Part shown: one piece after another, positions 11,031 through 24,240 of the stretch | Position numbering within the stretch: the first letter of the stretch is position 1 | Layout: the number at the start of each line of letters is the position of its first letter | Origin: Tupaia tana | Lineage: Eukaryota; Chordata; Mammalia; Scandentia; Tupaiidae | Direction: 5' to 3' | DNA length: 64,000 nucleotides | NCBI GenBank assembly: GCA_026018925.1 | Contig: JAKSZU010000004.1 | Span: 39,823,233 to 39,887,232 of the forward strand | Notes under the pieces: model-generated | What the model was told of the DNA's origin: nothing | What the model saw: only the letters and a program-made list of their open reading frames with translations | The model's database searches: none | Program-made: the position numbers and the translations under genes

Positions 11031-11043
11031 AATGAGACAACAA

Positions 11044-11221
11044 GGGCTGGCAGGTGGTGTGGTACTTAAGGAGCTAGACCCCCACGTGGTTGACGGCAGC
11101 TGGAGTCTCAGACCTGGTGACTTGCTTTCACCCTTCCTATGCTCACTCTCATCTCTCTAGTCACATGAAAAATAATAATGACAATAATAATGAATAAAAT
11201 CAAAAATAATTTTTAAAAAAT
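11044..11221 (+). mobile_element. tRNA-SINE-B
   Basis: GGGCTGGCAGGTGGTGTGG is followed by a CT-rich body and an (AATAATAATGA)-type tail. The B box is decayed. Confidence 0.85.
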
Positions 11222-11330
11222 AGACAATTATTGGGACATCAGAAAAGTCATGACACATTTTTGCATAGAAAATCATGGAAAAAATAAGCTATAACTTTTC
11301 TAACAACCCAATACAAGCACGTAAACAAAT
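11222..11330 (+). mobile_element. GGGGTCTTC-family repeat, copy 2
   Basis: TTGGGACATCAGAAAAGTCATG, ACATTTTTGCATAGAAAAT and TCTAACAACCCAATAC align with 10400-10477 in the same order and strand. Together the two copies bracket the SINE cluster. Confidence 0.5.
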
Positions 11331-11817
11331 ACATAAAAACAAGAATTTAATTTTTTTAAGCTCTTCAAAGATATTTATTCCTTCAAAGTTCTTAATTTGT
11401 TTATTCATTTCCCCTAGTTGCTTTCAGGCACAAAGATAAGAAGAAAAACTTAATTCTCTATTGTGGCCATGTCTGGTCAGTGATTAGTATGAAAATGCTT
11501 TCTAAGTCTTCCAAAATTGCATTTTTTAATTTAATTTTATTTATTATCATAATCTTTTTTACTACATTGAATCACATATATCTTTACAGTGTATTACATT
11601 TGTTTTTCCAGCATGATTACCATGCATATCATTCAAGACAAAGACACTATTATTGACATCATTATCATCAAATAGCTTTTCATCATTTTTTTCAGACTAT
11701 TATTATTTATTCTCATTTTTTAAAACATTCAATCACTATATATCATTTGGCTTGTAAACAGAATTTACCCAACATGAAATACTTCTCAGACCACTCAAGT
11801 TGAAAATATTATATATG

Positions 11818-12043
11818 TTTTTGGGCTTTTGCTATAGGGTGCATGTGCTTGCCAGAAAGACAGAGAGAGACAGAGAGACAGAAAGTGAGAAATCACGCCC
11901 CAGGGGGATGACCACACCACAATCCCTTCTCTTCCATTCTCCTCTCAGGATCTTGAGCATGCATGCACATCACCCAGTGTGAGTTTAAGTCAGTCGACTA
12001 CGTGGAAGTCCAGCGATATAGCCATTATGCCAACTGCTGGTTC
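11818..12043 (-). mobile_element. tRNA-SINE-A/C in L1 3'UTR
   Basis: TTTTGCTATAGGGTGCATGTGC leads to a head RC ending CCAACTGCTGGTTCC. Part of the head between the body and anticodon arm is missing. Flanks AATATTATATATGTT and GAATACTATACATGTT look like a TSD. Confidence 0.9.
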
Positions 12044-13212
12044 CAAGAATACTATACATGTTATCATCAACAGGTAATAAACCATTTCTGTGTCCACTAA
12101 TGTCATGCCTCAATATCTCTTCTTTGCTATCCTTCGCTCTACTCTTCCCTTTTATTGCCCCATTCCACACTATCTTCAACACCCATAACTATTTTCATCG
12201 CCTTCATGCCCTCCAAATTTCTATCTCTACCATAAAGTGTGACTAGTTGGTATATATTAAGTGGATACATACAATATCTTTCTTTTAATCCTAGCTTACT
12301 TCAGTTAGTAATAGATTCTCCATATTTGACCACTTTCTATAGAATGCCAGGGTCTTGATTTTTATGGCTGAGTAGTATTCCACAGAGTATATGTGCCACA
12401 CTTTTTGCATCCATTCATCTGTTTGTGGACATTTAGGTTGGTCCCATGTCTTAGAGATCATGAATAATGCTGCAATAAATATTGATGTGCAAGCACTTTT
12501 CCGACTGAGCGTTCTCCTGTCCTCTGGGTAGATACCCAGAAGTGGGATTGCTGGATCAAATGGTAATTCTATTTGTAGATCTTTGAGGAATGTCCATATT
12601 GTTCTCCACAGTGGCTGAACCAGTTGACATTACCACCAACAGAGTAGGAGAATTCCCCTTTCACCACATCTGGTACAACACTTATCACTTTTTGTCATTT
12701 TAATCTTCACCATTCTGACAGGGGTTAGATGGAATCTCATTGTGGTTTTTATCTGCATCTCCCTTAATATGACAGATGTTGAGCATTTCCTCATATGCTT
12801 TTTGGCTGTTTGTATGTCTTCCTTAGAGAGAGATTTTTCATTTCATTTATGTATCTTTTAATTGGGTTAATCTTTTTTTTTCTCGGTAAACTGCTTGAGT
12901 TCCCTGTGTATTCTGGTTATCTGTCCCTTTTCTGCGGCATAATTTACAAAAATATTCTCTCATTCTGAGGGTTGTCGATTCACACTTGTTACTTTGTCCT
13001 TTGCTGTGCAGAAACTTCTTAATCTGATATAGTCTCACTTGTGTCTAGTTTAGGGATTATTACCTGTGCTTTGGGAGTCTGACTAAAGATGTCTTTACCT
13101 AGCCCAGTGTCTCCCAGAGTTTCCCCAGTATTTTCCACAAGTAGTTTTATAGTTTTTAAGATTTTTTGAGGTCTTAGGTTCAGCTCTTTGACCCATTTTG
13201 AGTTAATTTTTT

Positions 13213-13463
13213 TTTTGAGAGGTTTTTGCTATAGGGCACGTGCGCTCACCAGACAGAGAGAGACAGTGAGATAGAAAGCGAGAAATCACCCCCAGGGGGG
13301 ATGGTCATGCCGCAATCCCTTCTTCTCCATTCTCCTCTCGGAATCTTGACGACACACATGCACAGATGCCCAGCATGAGTTTAAGCCACCGGGTCCAGGA
13401 CTTGAACTGCGGTCGACTACGTGGGAGTCCAGCGACATAGCCATTACGCTAACTGCTGGTCCC
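13213..13463 (-). mobile_element. tRNA-SINE-A in L1
   Basis: A complete antisense copy. The TSD is TGAGTTAATTTTT at 13200-13212 and TGAGTTGATTTTT at 13464-13476. Confidence 0.95.
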
Positions 13464-14917
13464 TGAGTTGATTTTTGTTAATGGTGGAAGATGGGGATTC
13501 AGTTTCATCTTTCTGCAGGTGGATACCCAGTTTTTCCAGCACCATTTGCTAAAAAGATTTTCCTTTTCCCAATGGATTGACTGGTATCTTTTGTCAAAAA
13601 TAAGTTGACCGTAAGCTTTGGGATTTATTTCTAGGGTCTCTATTCTATTACATTGGTCCACCTGTCTGTTTTTGTGCCAATATCATGATGTTTTGATTAT
13701 CACACCTTTACAGTATATTTTGGAGACAGGGAGTAATATGCCACCCACTCCACTCTTCTTGCACAGGATTGCTCTGGCAATACGAGGACTTTTATGATTC
13801 CAGAACAATTCTGATTGTCTTTTCTAGAGCCGTGAAGAATGTCTCTGGTATTTTGATTGGAATTGCATTAAATACATAGATCAATTTGGGTAGAATTGCC
13901 ATTTTGATTCTGTTCATTCTTCCAATCCAAAAACATGGGATGTCCTTCAACGTTTTTATGTCCTTTTCAATATCTTTTTTTAATATTTTCATAGTTTTCT
14001 TTGTAAAAATGTTTGACTTCCATAGTTAGAATTATCCGTAAGTATCTTACACATTTTGTGACAATGGTAAAAGTGATTCCTTTCTTCAGCTCTACTTCAT
14101 TAAACCTGTTTTTCATATATAGAAATGCTATAGCTTTTTGGATGTTTATTTTGTATCCTGCCACTTTACTGTATTCATTTATCACTTTGATAAGATTTTT
14201 CGTGGAAATCTTTGGGTCTTCTAAGTATACCATCATGTCATTTTCAACTCTTCTTTGCCTATTGGAATGCCTTTTATACTGTTCTCTTTTCTGATTGCAT
14301 TGGCTAAGACTTCCAACACTATATTAAAAAGTAGTGGAGAAAGTGGGCAGCCTTGTCTAGTACCAGTTTTAGTGGAAAAGCTTTTATCTTTTTCCCATTC
14401 GGTATAATGTTAACTATAAGTTTTTCATAGATGGTTTTTATTGTGTTAAGAAACGACCCTTCTATACCAATCTTACTTAGGCTCTTAATCATGAAAGGAT
14501 GTTGTATTTTATCAAATGCTTTCTCTGCATGAATTGAAATGATCATATGATTTTTATCTTTCTTTCTGTTAATATAGTGTATTATATTTATGGTCTTATG
14601 TATGCTGAACTACCCTTAACATCCAGCTCCATTAAACTGTGCTTCCGTTCCTGTATTCTTTACATCTGGGTCTCAAGTATCACGTTCTTACTGAAGAATT
14701 ATTTTCATAGTCCTCAGAGACACTGTCCTCTGGAACACAGGTCATAAGTCAGGACCCTCAGGGCTCACATATCCTTTCAAGATTTATTGGCTTTCCAGAC
14801 TGTGTTATATATCTGACTTCACCCAAATTGATTTTGACTTTTCAAAAATAAAAACAAAAAGTACTTTCTCTATCACACATACATTTAACATTCACAATTG
14901 CGCAAAGAAACTAATAG

Positions 14918-15106
14918 GGGCTGGCAGGTGGTGTGATGGTTAAGAGCGCTGAACTTGCACATGACCAACTGTGGTTAGAGTCCCGGACCTGGCAGCTTGC
15001 TTTCTCATTTTCCCTCTCTCTCTGTCTCACTGTGTCCCTTTCTGGTCAAATTAAAATTAATTAATTAATTAATTAATTAAATTAAATAATTCTTAAAAAT
15101 AAAAAC
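14918..15106 (+). mobile_element. tRNA-SINE-B with (TTAA)n tail
   Basis: GGGGCTGGCAGGTGGTGTGATGG, the CT-rich body and TCTGGTCAAATTAAAATT precede an (ATTA)n run at 15054-15083. AAACTA occurs on both sides. Confidence 0.9.
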
Positions 15107-16088
15107 AAACTAGTTCTTAGAAGAGACTAGGGATCAATAAACTACTTCTAGGGAATTAAGTATTGCTTCATGTGGGTGAACAATTAATGTATTTTTTAAA
15201 ATAATAGTCACTTTTATACAACAACTTGTAAAATTTTAATTGATCAGATATGTATAAAGACACAACTAATGTTAAGTTGCGTACTTGTTTTTCAATTTTT
15301 GATTAACTTCATATTTTATGTAACATCCTCATTCTGATGTATACTATATATACAAATTTTTAAAAGAGAACTTGACATTTTCCTTTCTCCCAAATTTGCA
15401 TACTTGTTATTTTAGGCACTGAAAATTTTTCACCTATGCCATTGGCTAACAAGGGTGACCTTTATAAAAGCAAAAATAATGTCTATATTGCTTTCATGAG
15501 CATGAGTTCAAGGCTTCCTAGATGACTTTTTTTTTTTTAATAAGAGTGAAAATAAGTCAGGCTTATTGTCATGTTTAATCTCAGTGGAATTTAACAATAA
15601 GATTAATAATTTTTGGGACAAATCTTTAATTTAATCAGCTACACAAGACATGTCAATCAGTATATGGATATAATGGCTCTTTGGATTTCATATCTGTACT
15701 AGCCATGGCCTCACAGGATCTAATGGAAAATTAGAGAAAGCAGAAACTGGTTAGTTCACAGGCACTTGGGAAATTTTTTAGCTATTAGAAGTCAGAATAT
15801 CCTAACCCAAGTCTGACTCAGAGAAAGAGATTTCATTAAGTTCTTTGAGTTTCAATCTTAGAGGTTTTCTTTGGCATACCTTCTAATCTTTTTCCTCCTA
15901 TCACATCTTCAAGACTAAGAGAGAAAATTCTAATGTCTACCTAGACCTTGTCTTTTATCTGAAATAATATGGCACCTTTTTTTATATTCTAGCACCAAGC
16001 GCCTTTGCACTAGCCATGTGCCTTTGAAAATTTTAAATATAAATTGAGAGAGCTAAGTTCCTCTAAAAAAACTATTAAATGCTATAGA
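15107..16088. other. Unassigned AT-rich sequence
   Basis: No repeat family recognised. The section 15540-15730 has TAAT-rich, non-repetitive text that could be conserved noncoding DNA, but this cannot be judged without alignment. Confidence 0.4.
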
Positions 16089-16107
16089 CAAGAAATAATA
16101 ATATTTT

Positions 16108-16367
16108 TTTTTTTTGAGAGGTTTTTCGCTATAGGGCGCGTGCGCTCGCCAGGCAGACAGAGAGAGACATAGAGACAGAAAGCGAGAAATCACCCCCCAG
16201 GGGGGATGGTCACGCCGCAATCCCTTCTCCTCCATTCTCCTCTCGGGATCTTGGGCACGCACACACACGTGCCCGGCGTGAGTTGTAAGCCACCGGGTCC
16301 GAGACGCGAACCGCGGTCGACTACGTGGGAGTCCAGCGACATAGCCATTATGCTAACTGCTGGTTCC
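16108..16367 (-). mobile_element. tRNA-SINE-A, young
   Basis: A complete, CpG-rich antisense copy. The exact 19-bp TSD CAAGAAATAATAATATTTT lies at 16089-16107 and 16368-16386. Confidence 0.95.
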
Positions 16368-16386
16368 CAAGAAATAATAATATTTT

Positions 16387-16905
16387 AAAATGATTAGTTG
16401 ATACAACAAGAAAATGAGGCTAATTATTTGTGGTTATTACACATTAAGAAGATAATGGCATATCTTTGGTTATGAACACAAATATTCCCTGCCTTCTTAC
16501 AGTATAGAAAAAGGCTTAAAAACTTGTAAATAAGGCAAAAATAATGCTTGCATGGCTTTTCAATATCACACCAAACTACTATCTTTTTAGAAGCAAAACC
16601 AAATTTTGACTTCGTAGTTATCATTTATTAAGACTGTAAAGTTACATATGAACCTTAATATGTAATTGATCTCTGTTATAGAAAAGTTAATCCTAAAGGT
16701 TAACTACACAAGTTTACCAGTTTTTTAATCTAATCTTGTAATCTTTACCTAACATTTCTTTATCAAGTGTCCTATAAATATTCCAGTTCCTAAAATAGTC
16801 TTAGGATAATCTTAATTATTGTACTGGTTCCCTCATTAATTAGTGAGCTAACTAAATTTTGGTCACGTGTTCTTTTTATATTTGTAGGAGGGTCATGATT
16901 GTACT
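16387..16905. other. Unassigned AT-rich sequence
   Basis: I see nothing recognisable. Confidence 0.35.
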
Positions 16906-16924
16906 TATTAGAAATTTTTCTTTT

Positions 16925-17177
16925 TTTTTTTGAGAGAGAGATTTTTACTATAAGGCATGTGTGCTTGGCAGAGAGACAGAGAGACAGAAAGCAAGAAATC
17001 ACCCCCCAAGGGGGATGGCCATGTTTTAATCTCCTCTCCTCCATTCTCCTCTCAGGATTTTGGGCATGCGTGCACACACATCTAGTGTGAGTTTCAAATT
17101 GCTGGGTCCAGGACTCGAACCATGGTCAGTCATGTGAGAGTCCAGTGATGTAACCATTACACCATCTGCTGGTCCCA
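16925..17177 (-). mobile_element. tRNA-SINE-C
   Basis: GAGAGAGAGATTTTTACTATAAGG leads to a head RC ending ACCATCTGCTGGTCC. Flanks AGAAATTTTTCTTT and AGATTATTCTTTTT are a plausible TSD. Confidence 0.9.
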
Positions 17178-17469
17178 GATTATTCTTTTTAAATTCATTT
17201 CAATTCTGTTTGTGTTCTAGTTATTCATCTTAATCCTCTATGGTGAGTGCATCTACAAACTTACCTTTTAAGTTAAGTTACATCCACTGTTGATGAAAAT
17301 GAAAAGATTCTCTACGTGATAAAAAGAAGATCCCTTCTGCAGATATACCTTATTTTAGTGTAGGCATTAATATAATCTTGTTAGCAGAGGAACCATCTTC
17401 TTAGAATAGAATAGAGATAATTTATTGCCATGGCCCTTGGAAGTTCAAACTGGATGATTTTTTTTTTTA
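17178..17469. other. Unassigned sequence
   Basis: No repeat or gene signature recognised. Confidence 0.35.
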
Positions 17470-17659
17470 TCTTTTTTTTTTTTTTTTTTTTGGAGAGGTG
17501 TTTGCTATAGGGCGCGTGTGCTCACTAGAAAGACAGAGAGAGAGACATAGAGACAGGAAGCTAAAAATCATCCCCCAAGGGGGATGGCCACGCCACAATC
17601 CCTTCTCCTCCATTCTCCTCTCGGGATCTTGGGCACGCATACACACACGCCCAGCGTGA
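17470..17659 (-). mobile_element. tRNA-SINE-A, 5'-truncated (headless)
   Basis: The tail and body are present, but the sequence leaves the consensus at CGCCCAGCGTG (17649-17659). The whole tRNA head with its A and B boxes is missing, so this copy cannot be transcribed from its own promoter. Confidence 0.9.
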
Positions 17660-17679
17660 TAATTATTAATGTGGTTTCC

Positions 17680-18530
17680 AGGTTGTGTCTGACCATCAAA
17701 TCCCTGTTGCCTGTCCATGTCAAAATTATTTTGAACAAAGTTTAAACATATGTTGCCTAGGTAGGCCCTATGATTTGCTTTATGGACCTTTAGTTCCCAC
17801 AGCAGAGATATCTTGCTATTGATGCTAGCCAATTAACTGGGGTGCCAAAGAAAACTCAAACTATCATAGCACAGTTGTTATATTCTATTGCATTTTGGAA
17901 ATAGAAAAGATTCCATAGAAAACAAAACCATCCAAGGAAAGAAACAGCAGGTGAATACGAGGTTCTTCTGTGAAAATGGTTTTAAACTAAGGAGATACAT
18001 TTATTTTCTACTTTCAAGATGAAGAAATATGAGAGTAGACATTAAAGGGCTAGCAACATTATTGCAAAAGTTCCCAGGGGTCAGAGAAAAACAGACTGCA
18101 AAGCATAATGCCATGGGCACTTGATAATGCTACCATACAGACTTCAAAGAACAAAGAGGGTCTGAAGGATACCATCGTGGTTCGGTGGTAACTCTAAGAA
18201 TGGTTTCTTAACCAGCATATTAAAACTGTGGTAAACTTCACATCATGAAATAGAGACAGTTAATGCTAGAGATTTTCCAATATTTCTTTTCATTTCTAGG
18301 GTGTTTTCAAGCTATTTATCTTAATAGTTAGCTGGCTTACCACAAGGTGACTGAGTACACTTTTGTACTGATTGTACTAGTTAATTCTGTAAAACCAGCT
18401 GCATAGTTGGTAAAGCAAGCAGGCTGAAGTTTGGGAGAGAGATTGTGAGACACTTTTGCTGTTTGTTTACTGAATTTATTGAATCATTTTGATTCACGGA
18501 TCAAACAGTGATACCAAAATAACACATAGA
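17680..18530. other. Unassigned sequence
   Basis: No repeat family recognised and no gene-like structure. Confidence 0.35.
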
Positions 18531-18548
18531 AATAGTTATATTTTTTTC

Positions 18549-18826
18549 TTTTTCTTTTTTTTTTTTTTTTTTTTTGGAGAGGTTTTTGCTATTGGGCGCA
18601 TGCACGCACCAGAAGGACAGAGAGAGACAGAGAGTCAGAAAGAGAGAAATCACCCCTCAGGGGGGGTGGCCATGCTACAATCCCTTTTCTTCCATTCTCC
18701 TCTTGGGATCTTGGACACACATGCACACATGCCTGATGTGAGTTTAAACCACCAGGTCCAGGACTCGAAATGCGGTTGACTACATGGAAGTCCAGCGATG
18801 TAGTCATTTGCTAACTGCTGGTCCCA
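18549..18826 (-). mobile_element. tRNA-SINE-A
   Basis: A long T-tail, GGAGAGGTTTTTGCTATTGGGC, the body, and a head RC ending CTAACTGCTGGTCCC. Confidence 0.9.
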
Positions 18827-18839
18827 TATTTTATTTTTA

Positions 18840-20020
18840 ATCAATCAGACCAACAATCCGGTATTTTATAGACCTGATTGCTCAAGTTTAACTTTGTTTT
18901 TCCAGAATATAATTAAACCATGTGTAAGTATGCATCTTAAAAACTCATGTGATAGAATTCCTGAGCTTATGAAAGGAATTTGACTTTAGAAAATGCAGTT
19001 GTTTCTCCAAGGGAACATGGCAGGAAACCCAGCATCTGCTACAGTGATAGTAGAAATCCCTCAGTTCCCAAACTGCCTCTGTCTTAATTTCCTGTCCTCC
19101 TTTTTGTTAGCTTATTTAACCTGTAATTTTATAATTAAAGAACAATGTTTTCAGCTCACTGAAAATAACCTTATTCAACCTCTCTTACCTCATGCGGGGC
19201 TGGGAGTCCTGGTGGATTTGTAACAGGTTAGAGTAATGTCTATTTTTTTCTGATCTTCTGCATTCTGCCCAGAGTTTTACAAATTGAATACTTCACCTTG
19301 TAGCATAAAAGGGGACAGGGTGTAGTTTCAGTATTTGGATTAAATGGTCTGAGTTTAATTCTTTGGATCAAAAAAGAAAAGTAGTGCCCATGAAAGTATT
19401 TTGTATGGCATTCCAACCAACCCTTTAGATGCCAGGCTTGACAGAGTCAGGGACATCTATCATTTTTTTTTAATTTAGAAATTATATGCCAGAATAAAAT
19501 CTACATTCTTTATTTAATTCTTTGTGTATTTAATTCTTCTTCACTAGGTGTTGATTTCTAGTTTTAATTCACAAAGAACAATGTTTTCCTAATTTCTAGG
19601 GTCTTTTGGGAAGCAAAATAATGGCTTTCGTCTACTGACATCAGTGTTATCTTTGCAACTTTTTCTTTGAAATATCTTCTATCTCTCTTTTTCTAAACAG
19701 CCCTTTTCCATCTAGCAATCAGACAATATTTACCTAAGATATTAATCAGGATAATTTTATGTATAGATTATATAAAACTGATTCAATTCTGCTTCATATA
19801 AAAGAACATAAAGAAATGTATAAATTCCAATGGTAGGCAGTTTGCTTTCTTCAGTCTCTGGGATCTTTCTGTAATGATATTCCCCTTTCCCTAGGGGGAT
19901 GAAGATCGTATCATTAGGAAAATATCTCTCAATGATTTTGATAGTAACGTTCAATGTTAATGGATTAAAATTTTCCAGTAAAAGACAATGATTTTGCATA
20001 ATAGGAAAAAAAAAAAAAGA
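18840..20020. other. Unassigned sequence
   Basis: No recognisable repeat. A few short open frames occur (for example 18993-19223) but they carry no recognisable domain and are consistent with chance. Confidence 0.4.
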
Positions 20021-20030
20021 AACAGGAGTT

Positions 20031-20285
<255 letters not shown>

Positions 20286-23009
20286 AATTATAAAAAAGGA
20301 GCTTTCTATATACATTGCCTACAAAAAAACAAACCTCATGGATAAAGACATAGACTGAATGTGAAGGGCTGGGAAAAGATATCCAAACAAATGAAAATCA
20401 ATTAAAGGTCAGAGTAGTGCTACTAATATCAGACAAAATAGACTTTGGGACAAAAACTGTAAGAAGAGGCAAAGAAAGACACTATATAGTACTAAAGGGG
20501 CTAATTTACCAAGAAAATATAACACTTAAAAATATATATGCACCCAAAACTGGTGAACCCAAAAATGTGAAAGAAAGATTGCTACATTTAAAGAGAGAGA
20601 TACAGTACAACACACTAGTGGTTGGGGAATCTCAACACCACACTGTCTCCTTTGGACAGATCCTCGGACAAAAAATAAACAAAGAGATACAAGATCTCAA
20701 CAATAATGTAAATCAAATGGACTTGACACACACCTATAGAACTTTATAACTAACAACCAGAACATATACACTTTCTCACTTCCTCATGGAACCTTTTCAA
20801 AGATTGAAAAGGGCATAAAACAAGCTTTTACAAATTCAAAGGTAGGGAATCTATAGCCAGTATCTTTTCCAAGCACAATGGTATTAAATTTGAAATTAAC
20901 TGCAGAAAAAAACTCTCAAAAACACAATCACATGGAAACTAAACAACACGCTCCTGAATGACTTCACAACTACTGAAGAAAATTAAGACTGAAATAAAAA
21001 GATTCATTAAAACAAATGATCATGAACACATGAGTTTTCATGTTCTATGGGACACAGTGGAAACAGTCATAAGATGGAAATTCATAGCAATTAGTGCCAA
21101 CAAGGAAAAAAAAAACAACAAAAAACAGAAAGGTCACAAATAGATAACCTACCAACACAACTCAGGGAACTGGAAAACAACAAGAGAGCACCAAAAAACG
21201 CCAGGAGAAAAGAAATAATGAAGACTTGAGTAGAAATAAATGAAAGAATAAATGAACTATACAGAAAACAAATTAAACCAAAGCTGGTTCTTTGAAGACT
21301 AAAAAAATAAAATAAAATAAGTTAGCTGACTAATTAAGAAGAACAGAGAAAGGAACCAGATAATTAAATTAGCAATGAAACAGGCAATATTATAATGGAC
21401 ATAACAGAAATATGAAAGATCATGAAAGAATATTATGAGTGACTATACACCAACAAACAAAAAAAACCTGGATGAGATGGGACAAATTTCTGGACACATA
21501 TAATCCACCAAGAGTGAATCAGGAAGACAGAAAACCTGCATGGACCAATAAAAAGTAATGAGATTGAGTCAGTAATAAATAGTTTCCCAACAAAGAAAAG
21601 CCAGGTCCCAGTGGCTTCACTTCTGAATTCTACAGAACTTTTAAAGAGCTAACCTTCATTCTACTCAAACTATTTCTAAATATCCTAAAGGAAGGAATCC
21701 TCCCAATTCATTCTATGAGGCCTCCATCACTCTCATTTCAAAAACAGGCTAGACCATCACAAAAGAAGAATACTACAGACCAATATCCCTGATGAATACA
21801 GATGCAAAAATTCTCAAAAAGATACTAGCAAATCCTATCAACAATACTTTTAAAAGATTATGCATCACGGCCAGGTAGGCTTTATTTCAGGGATACTAGG
21901 ATGGCTCAACCTATGCACAACAATAAATGTAATACATCATATTAACATAACAAAAGATAAAACAATATGAATATATGAACTAACACAGAAAAGCATTTGA
22001 TAAAATACACCAGCCCTTCTAGTTTAAGACTCAGCAAAATCGGTATAGAAGGGACTATTTCTTAAAACAACCAAAGCCATATATGACAAACCTATCGCTA
22101 ACATCACACTGAACGGGGAAAAGTGATCAAAACAAAGACTCCCCACTTTCTCCACTCCTTTTCAATATAGTACTGAAATTCCTATCCAATGTAATCAAAG
22201 AAGGAAATAAAATAAAAGGCATACAAATTGAGAAGGAAGAAGTGAAATTATCTCTATTTGCAGATGACATGATTAAATACATTCCAAACCCAAAAAAATC
22301 CACAAAAAAATACCTCTGGAAACAATAAATGAATATAGTAAAGTAGCAGGATACAAACATCAATATACATAATCTATAACATTTCTATACACCAACAATG
22401 AATAGATTGTGGTAGAAATTTTAAAAATTCCATTTACAAAAGCCACAAAATAAATAAGATACCTAGGGGTAAACCTAACCAAAGAAGTCAAAGATCTCTA
22501 TAAGGAAAACTATGAAAAACTAAAAAAGGAAATTGAAAAGTGTGCAAAACAGTGGAAAGATAGCACAAGTTCCTTGATTGGAAGAATTAATACAATCAAA
22601 ATGTAATGCTACCCAATTAATTTATAAATTTAATGCAATCCCAATAAAATTATAACAGATAGTCTTCACAGAATTAGAAAAAACAATCATAAAATTTGTT
22701 TGGGATCATAAGAGGCCTTGTATCATCAGAGTAATACTGCATAAAAAGAATAATTTAGGAAGGATTTTATTCCCAGACCATAAAATATGTTACACATCTG
22801 TGATCATCAAAACAGCATGGTACTGGCACAAAAAATAGGCATGTAGACCAATGGAACAGGATAGACCCCCAGAAAGAAACCCCAAAACATACAGCCAACT
22901 GATTTTTTGACAAAGAGCACAAGTTAGTCCAGTGGAAGAAAAATAATCTCTTCAGCAAATCATGCTGAAAAAACTGGATATTCACCTGCAGAAAATTGAA
23001 ACTTAGTGA

Positions 23010-23213
23010 AATTAGCAGGTGGCATAGGGTTGGGGTATTTTACTTCTACTTGGGCAACCAGAGTTTTAGTTCTGGACCCAGTCCATGTGCGTATTTGCTT
23101 AAACTCCCAAGAAGAGAATTATGGCATGGCAAATTCCCAGGGGATGAAGTCTCACTTTCTTCCTGTCTCTCTCTGTGTCTCTGCACCCTATAGAAAAATC
23201 TCTCAAAAAAAGA
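23010..23213 (+). mobile_element. Old tRNA-SINE in L1
   Basis: AAATTAGCAGGTGGCATAGGG leads to CACCCTATAGAAAAATCTCTC and an A-tail. The L1 text breaks at about 23009 and resumes at about 23216 with ACTCCCAACTCTCCCC. Confidence 0.85.
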
Positions 23214-23295
23214 GAAAGACACTGTACTCCCAACTCTCCCCATTAACAAAAATCAACTCAAAATGGATCAAAGATCAAAATATGAAAACCTCAAG

Positions 23296-23572
23296 CATGA
23301 GCCAGCAAGTGGCATAGTGGTTAAGGTGCTGAATTTCCATGTGGCCAACCACAGTTCAAATCCCAGACACATAGACTCAAAAGTAATGCAGGGCATGTGT
23401 GCGTATGTACCCAAAATCCTGAGAGGAGAATGAAGGCGAAAGGATTGTGGAATGGCCGTCCCTCTGAGGGGTGATTTTTCACTTTTTCTCTCTTTGTCTC
23501 TCGGTGAGCACACATGCCCTATAGCAAAAGCTCTCTCTCTCTCAAAAAAAGAAAAACTAAAAAACAAACAAA
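23296..23572 (+). mobile_element. tRNA-SINE-C in L1
   Basis: ATGAGCCAGCAAGTGGCATAGTGG and GGTTAAGGTGCTG lead to GCCCTATAGCAAAAGCTCTC and an A-rich tail. AAAACCT appears on both sides. Confidence 0.9.
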
Positions 23573-23708
23573 AAAACCTACACAGCAAAAGAAACAATAA
23601 TTAGAGTGAATCAATAACCCTCAGAATGGGAGATTATATTTGCAAACTATGCCTCAAATAACCAGAATGTGCAGGGAACTCAGTTTATCCAAACATAAAT
23701 GATCTACC

Positions 23709-23861
23709 AAATTAGGATGATAAAATGGGATTTTAATGTCTCTGCATAAACTGATATGCATGGTATTCCTTCTGGAAAAAGAAACGTAAGACACTGTGAA
23801 GTTATATGTGATTCAATGTAATATAAACAAGATTATTATGATAATAAATAAATTTTAAAAA
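23709..23861 (+). mobile_element. Short 5'-truncated L1 3' end nested in the L1
   Basis: About 150 bp of L1 3'UTR (GATATGCATGGTATTCC, GAAAAAGAAACGTAAGAC, TATGTGATTCAATGTAAT, AATAAATAAATTTTAAAAA tail). It is homologous to the antisense 11521-11640 end. Flanks ATGATCTACCAAATTA and ATGATTTACCGAATTA form a TSD with 2 mismatches. Confidence 0.85.
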
Positions 23862-23976
23862 ATGATTTACCGAATTAAAAGATGGCCAAATGAGCTGCAC
23901 AGACAACTCTTCAAGAAAGATATATGAATAGCCAGCCAACAGCTAAAAACGTATGAAAAAAATATTCAATATTCTT

Positions 23977-24240
23977 GGGAACCAGCAGTTAGCGTAATGG
24001 CTATGTCGCTGGACTCCCACGTAGTCGACCGCAGTTCGCGTCCCGGACCCGGTGGCTTAAAACTCGCGCCAGGCGCGTGTGCGTGCGTGCCCAAGATCCC
24101 GAGAGGAGAATGGAGGAGAAGGGATTGCGGCGTGACCATCCCCCCGGGGGGTGATTTCTCACTTTCTGTCTCTATGTCTCTCTTTCTGTCTGGCGAGCGC
24201 ACGCGCCCTATAGCGAAAAAACCTCCCCCCCCCAAAAAAA
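23977..24240 (+). mobile_element. tRNA-SINE-A, young
   Basis: A near-consensus, CpG-rich copy inserted in L1. The TSD is AATATTCAATATTCTT before and AATATTCAATATCCTT after. Confidence 0.95.

Larger units (their letters stand above)
11521..14625 (-). mobile_element. L1 LINE, antisense, 3'UTR to mid-ORF2, 5'-truncated
   Basis: The left end is the 3'UTR end, with a counterpart at 23709-23872 in the other orientation. Then come GGCTGAGTAGTATTCCACAG (12367), TTTCTGCAGGTGGATACCCAG (13512), and the reverse transcriptase region. The position of the FADD metal-binding motif, at about 14235-14250 on the minus strand, reads VEND-like, so the catalytic site is lost. It stops near 14625. Frames are broken in many places. 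Confidence 0.9.

Noticed and set aside
20417-20749. 110-aa frame with endonuclease-like text
   Set aside because: It is a fragment of dead L1 ORF2, listed under the L1 feature.
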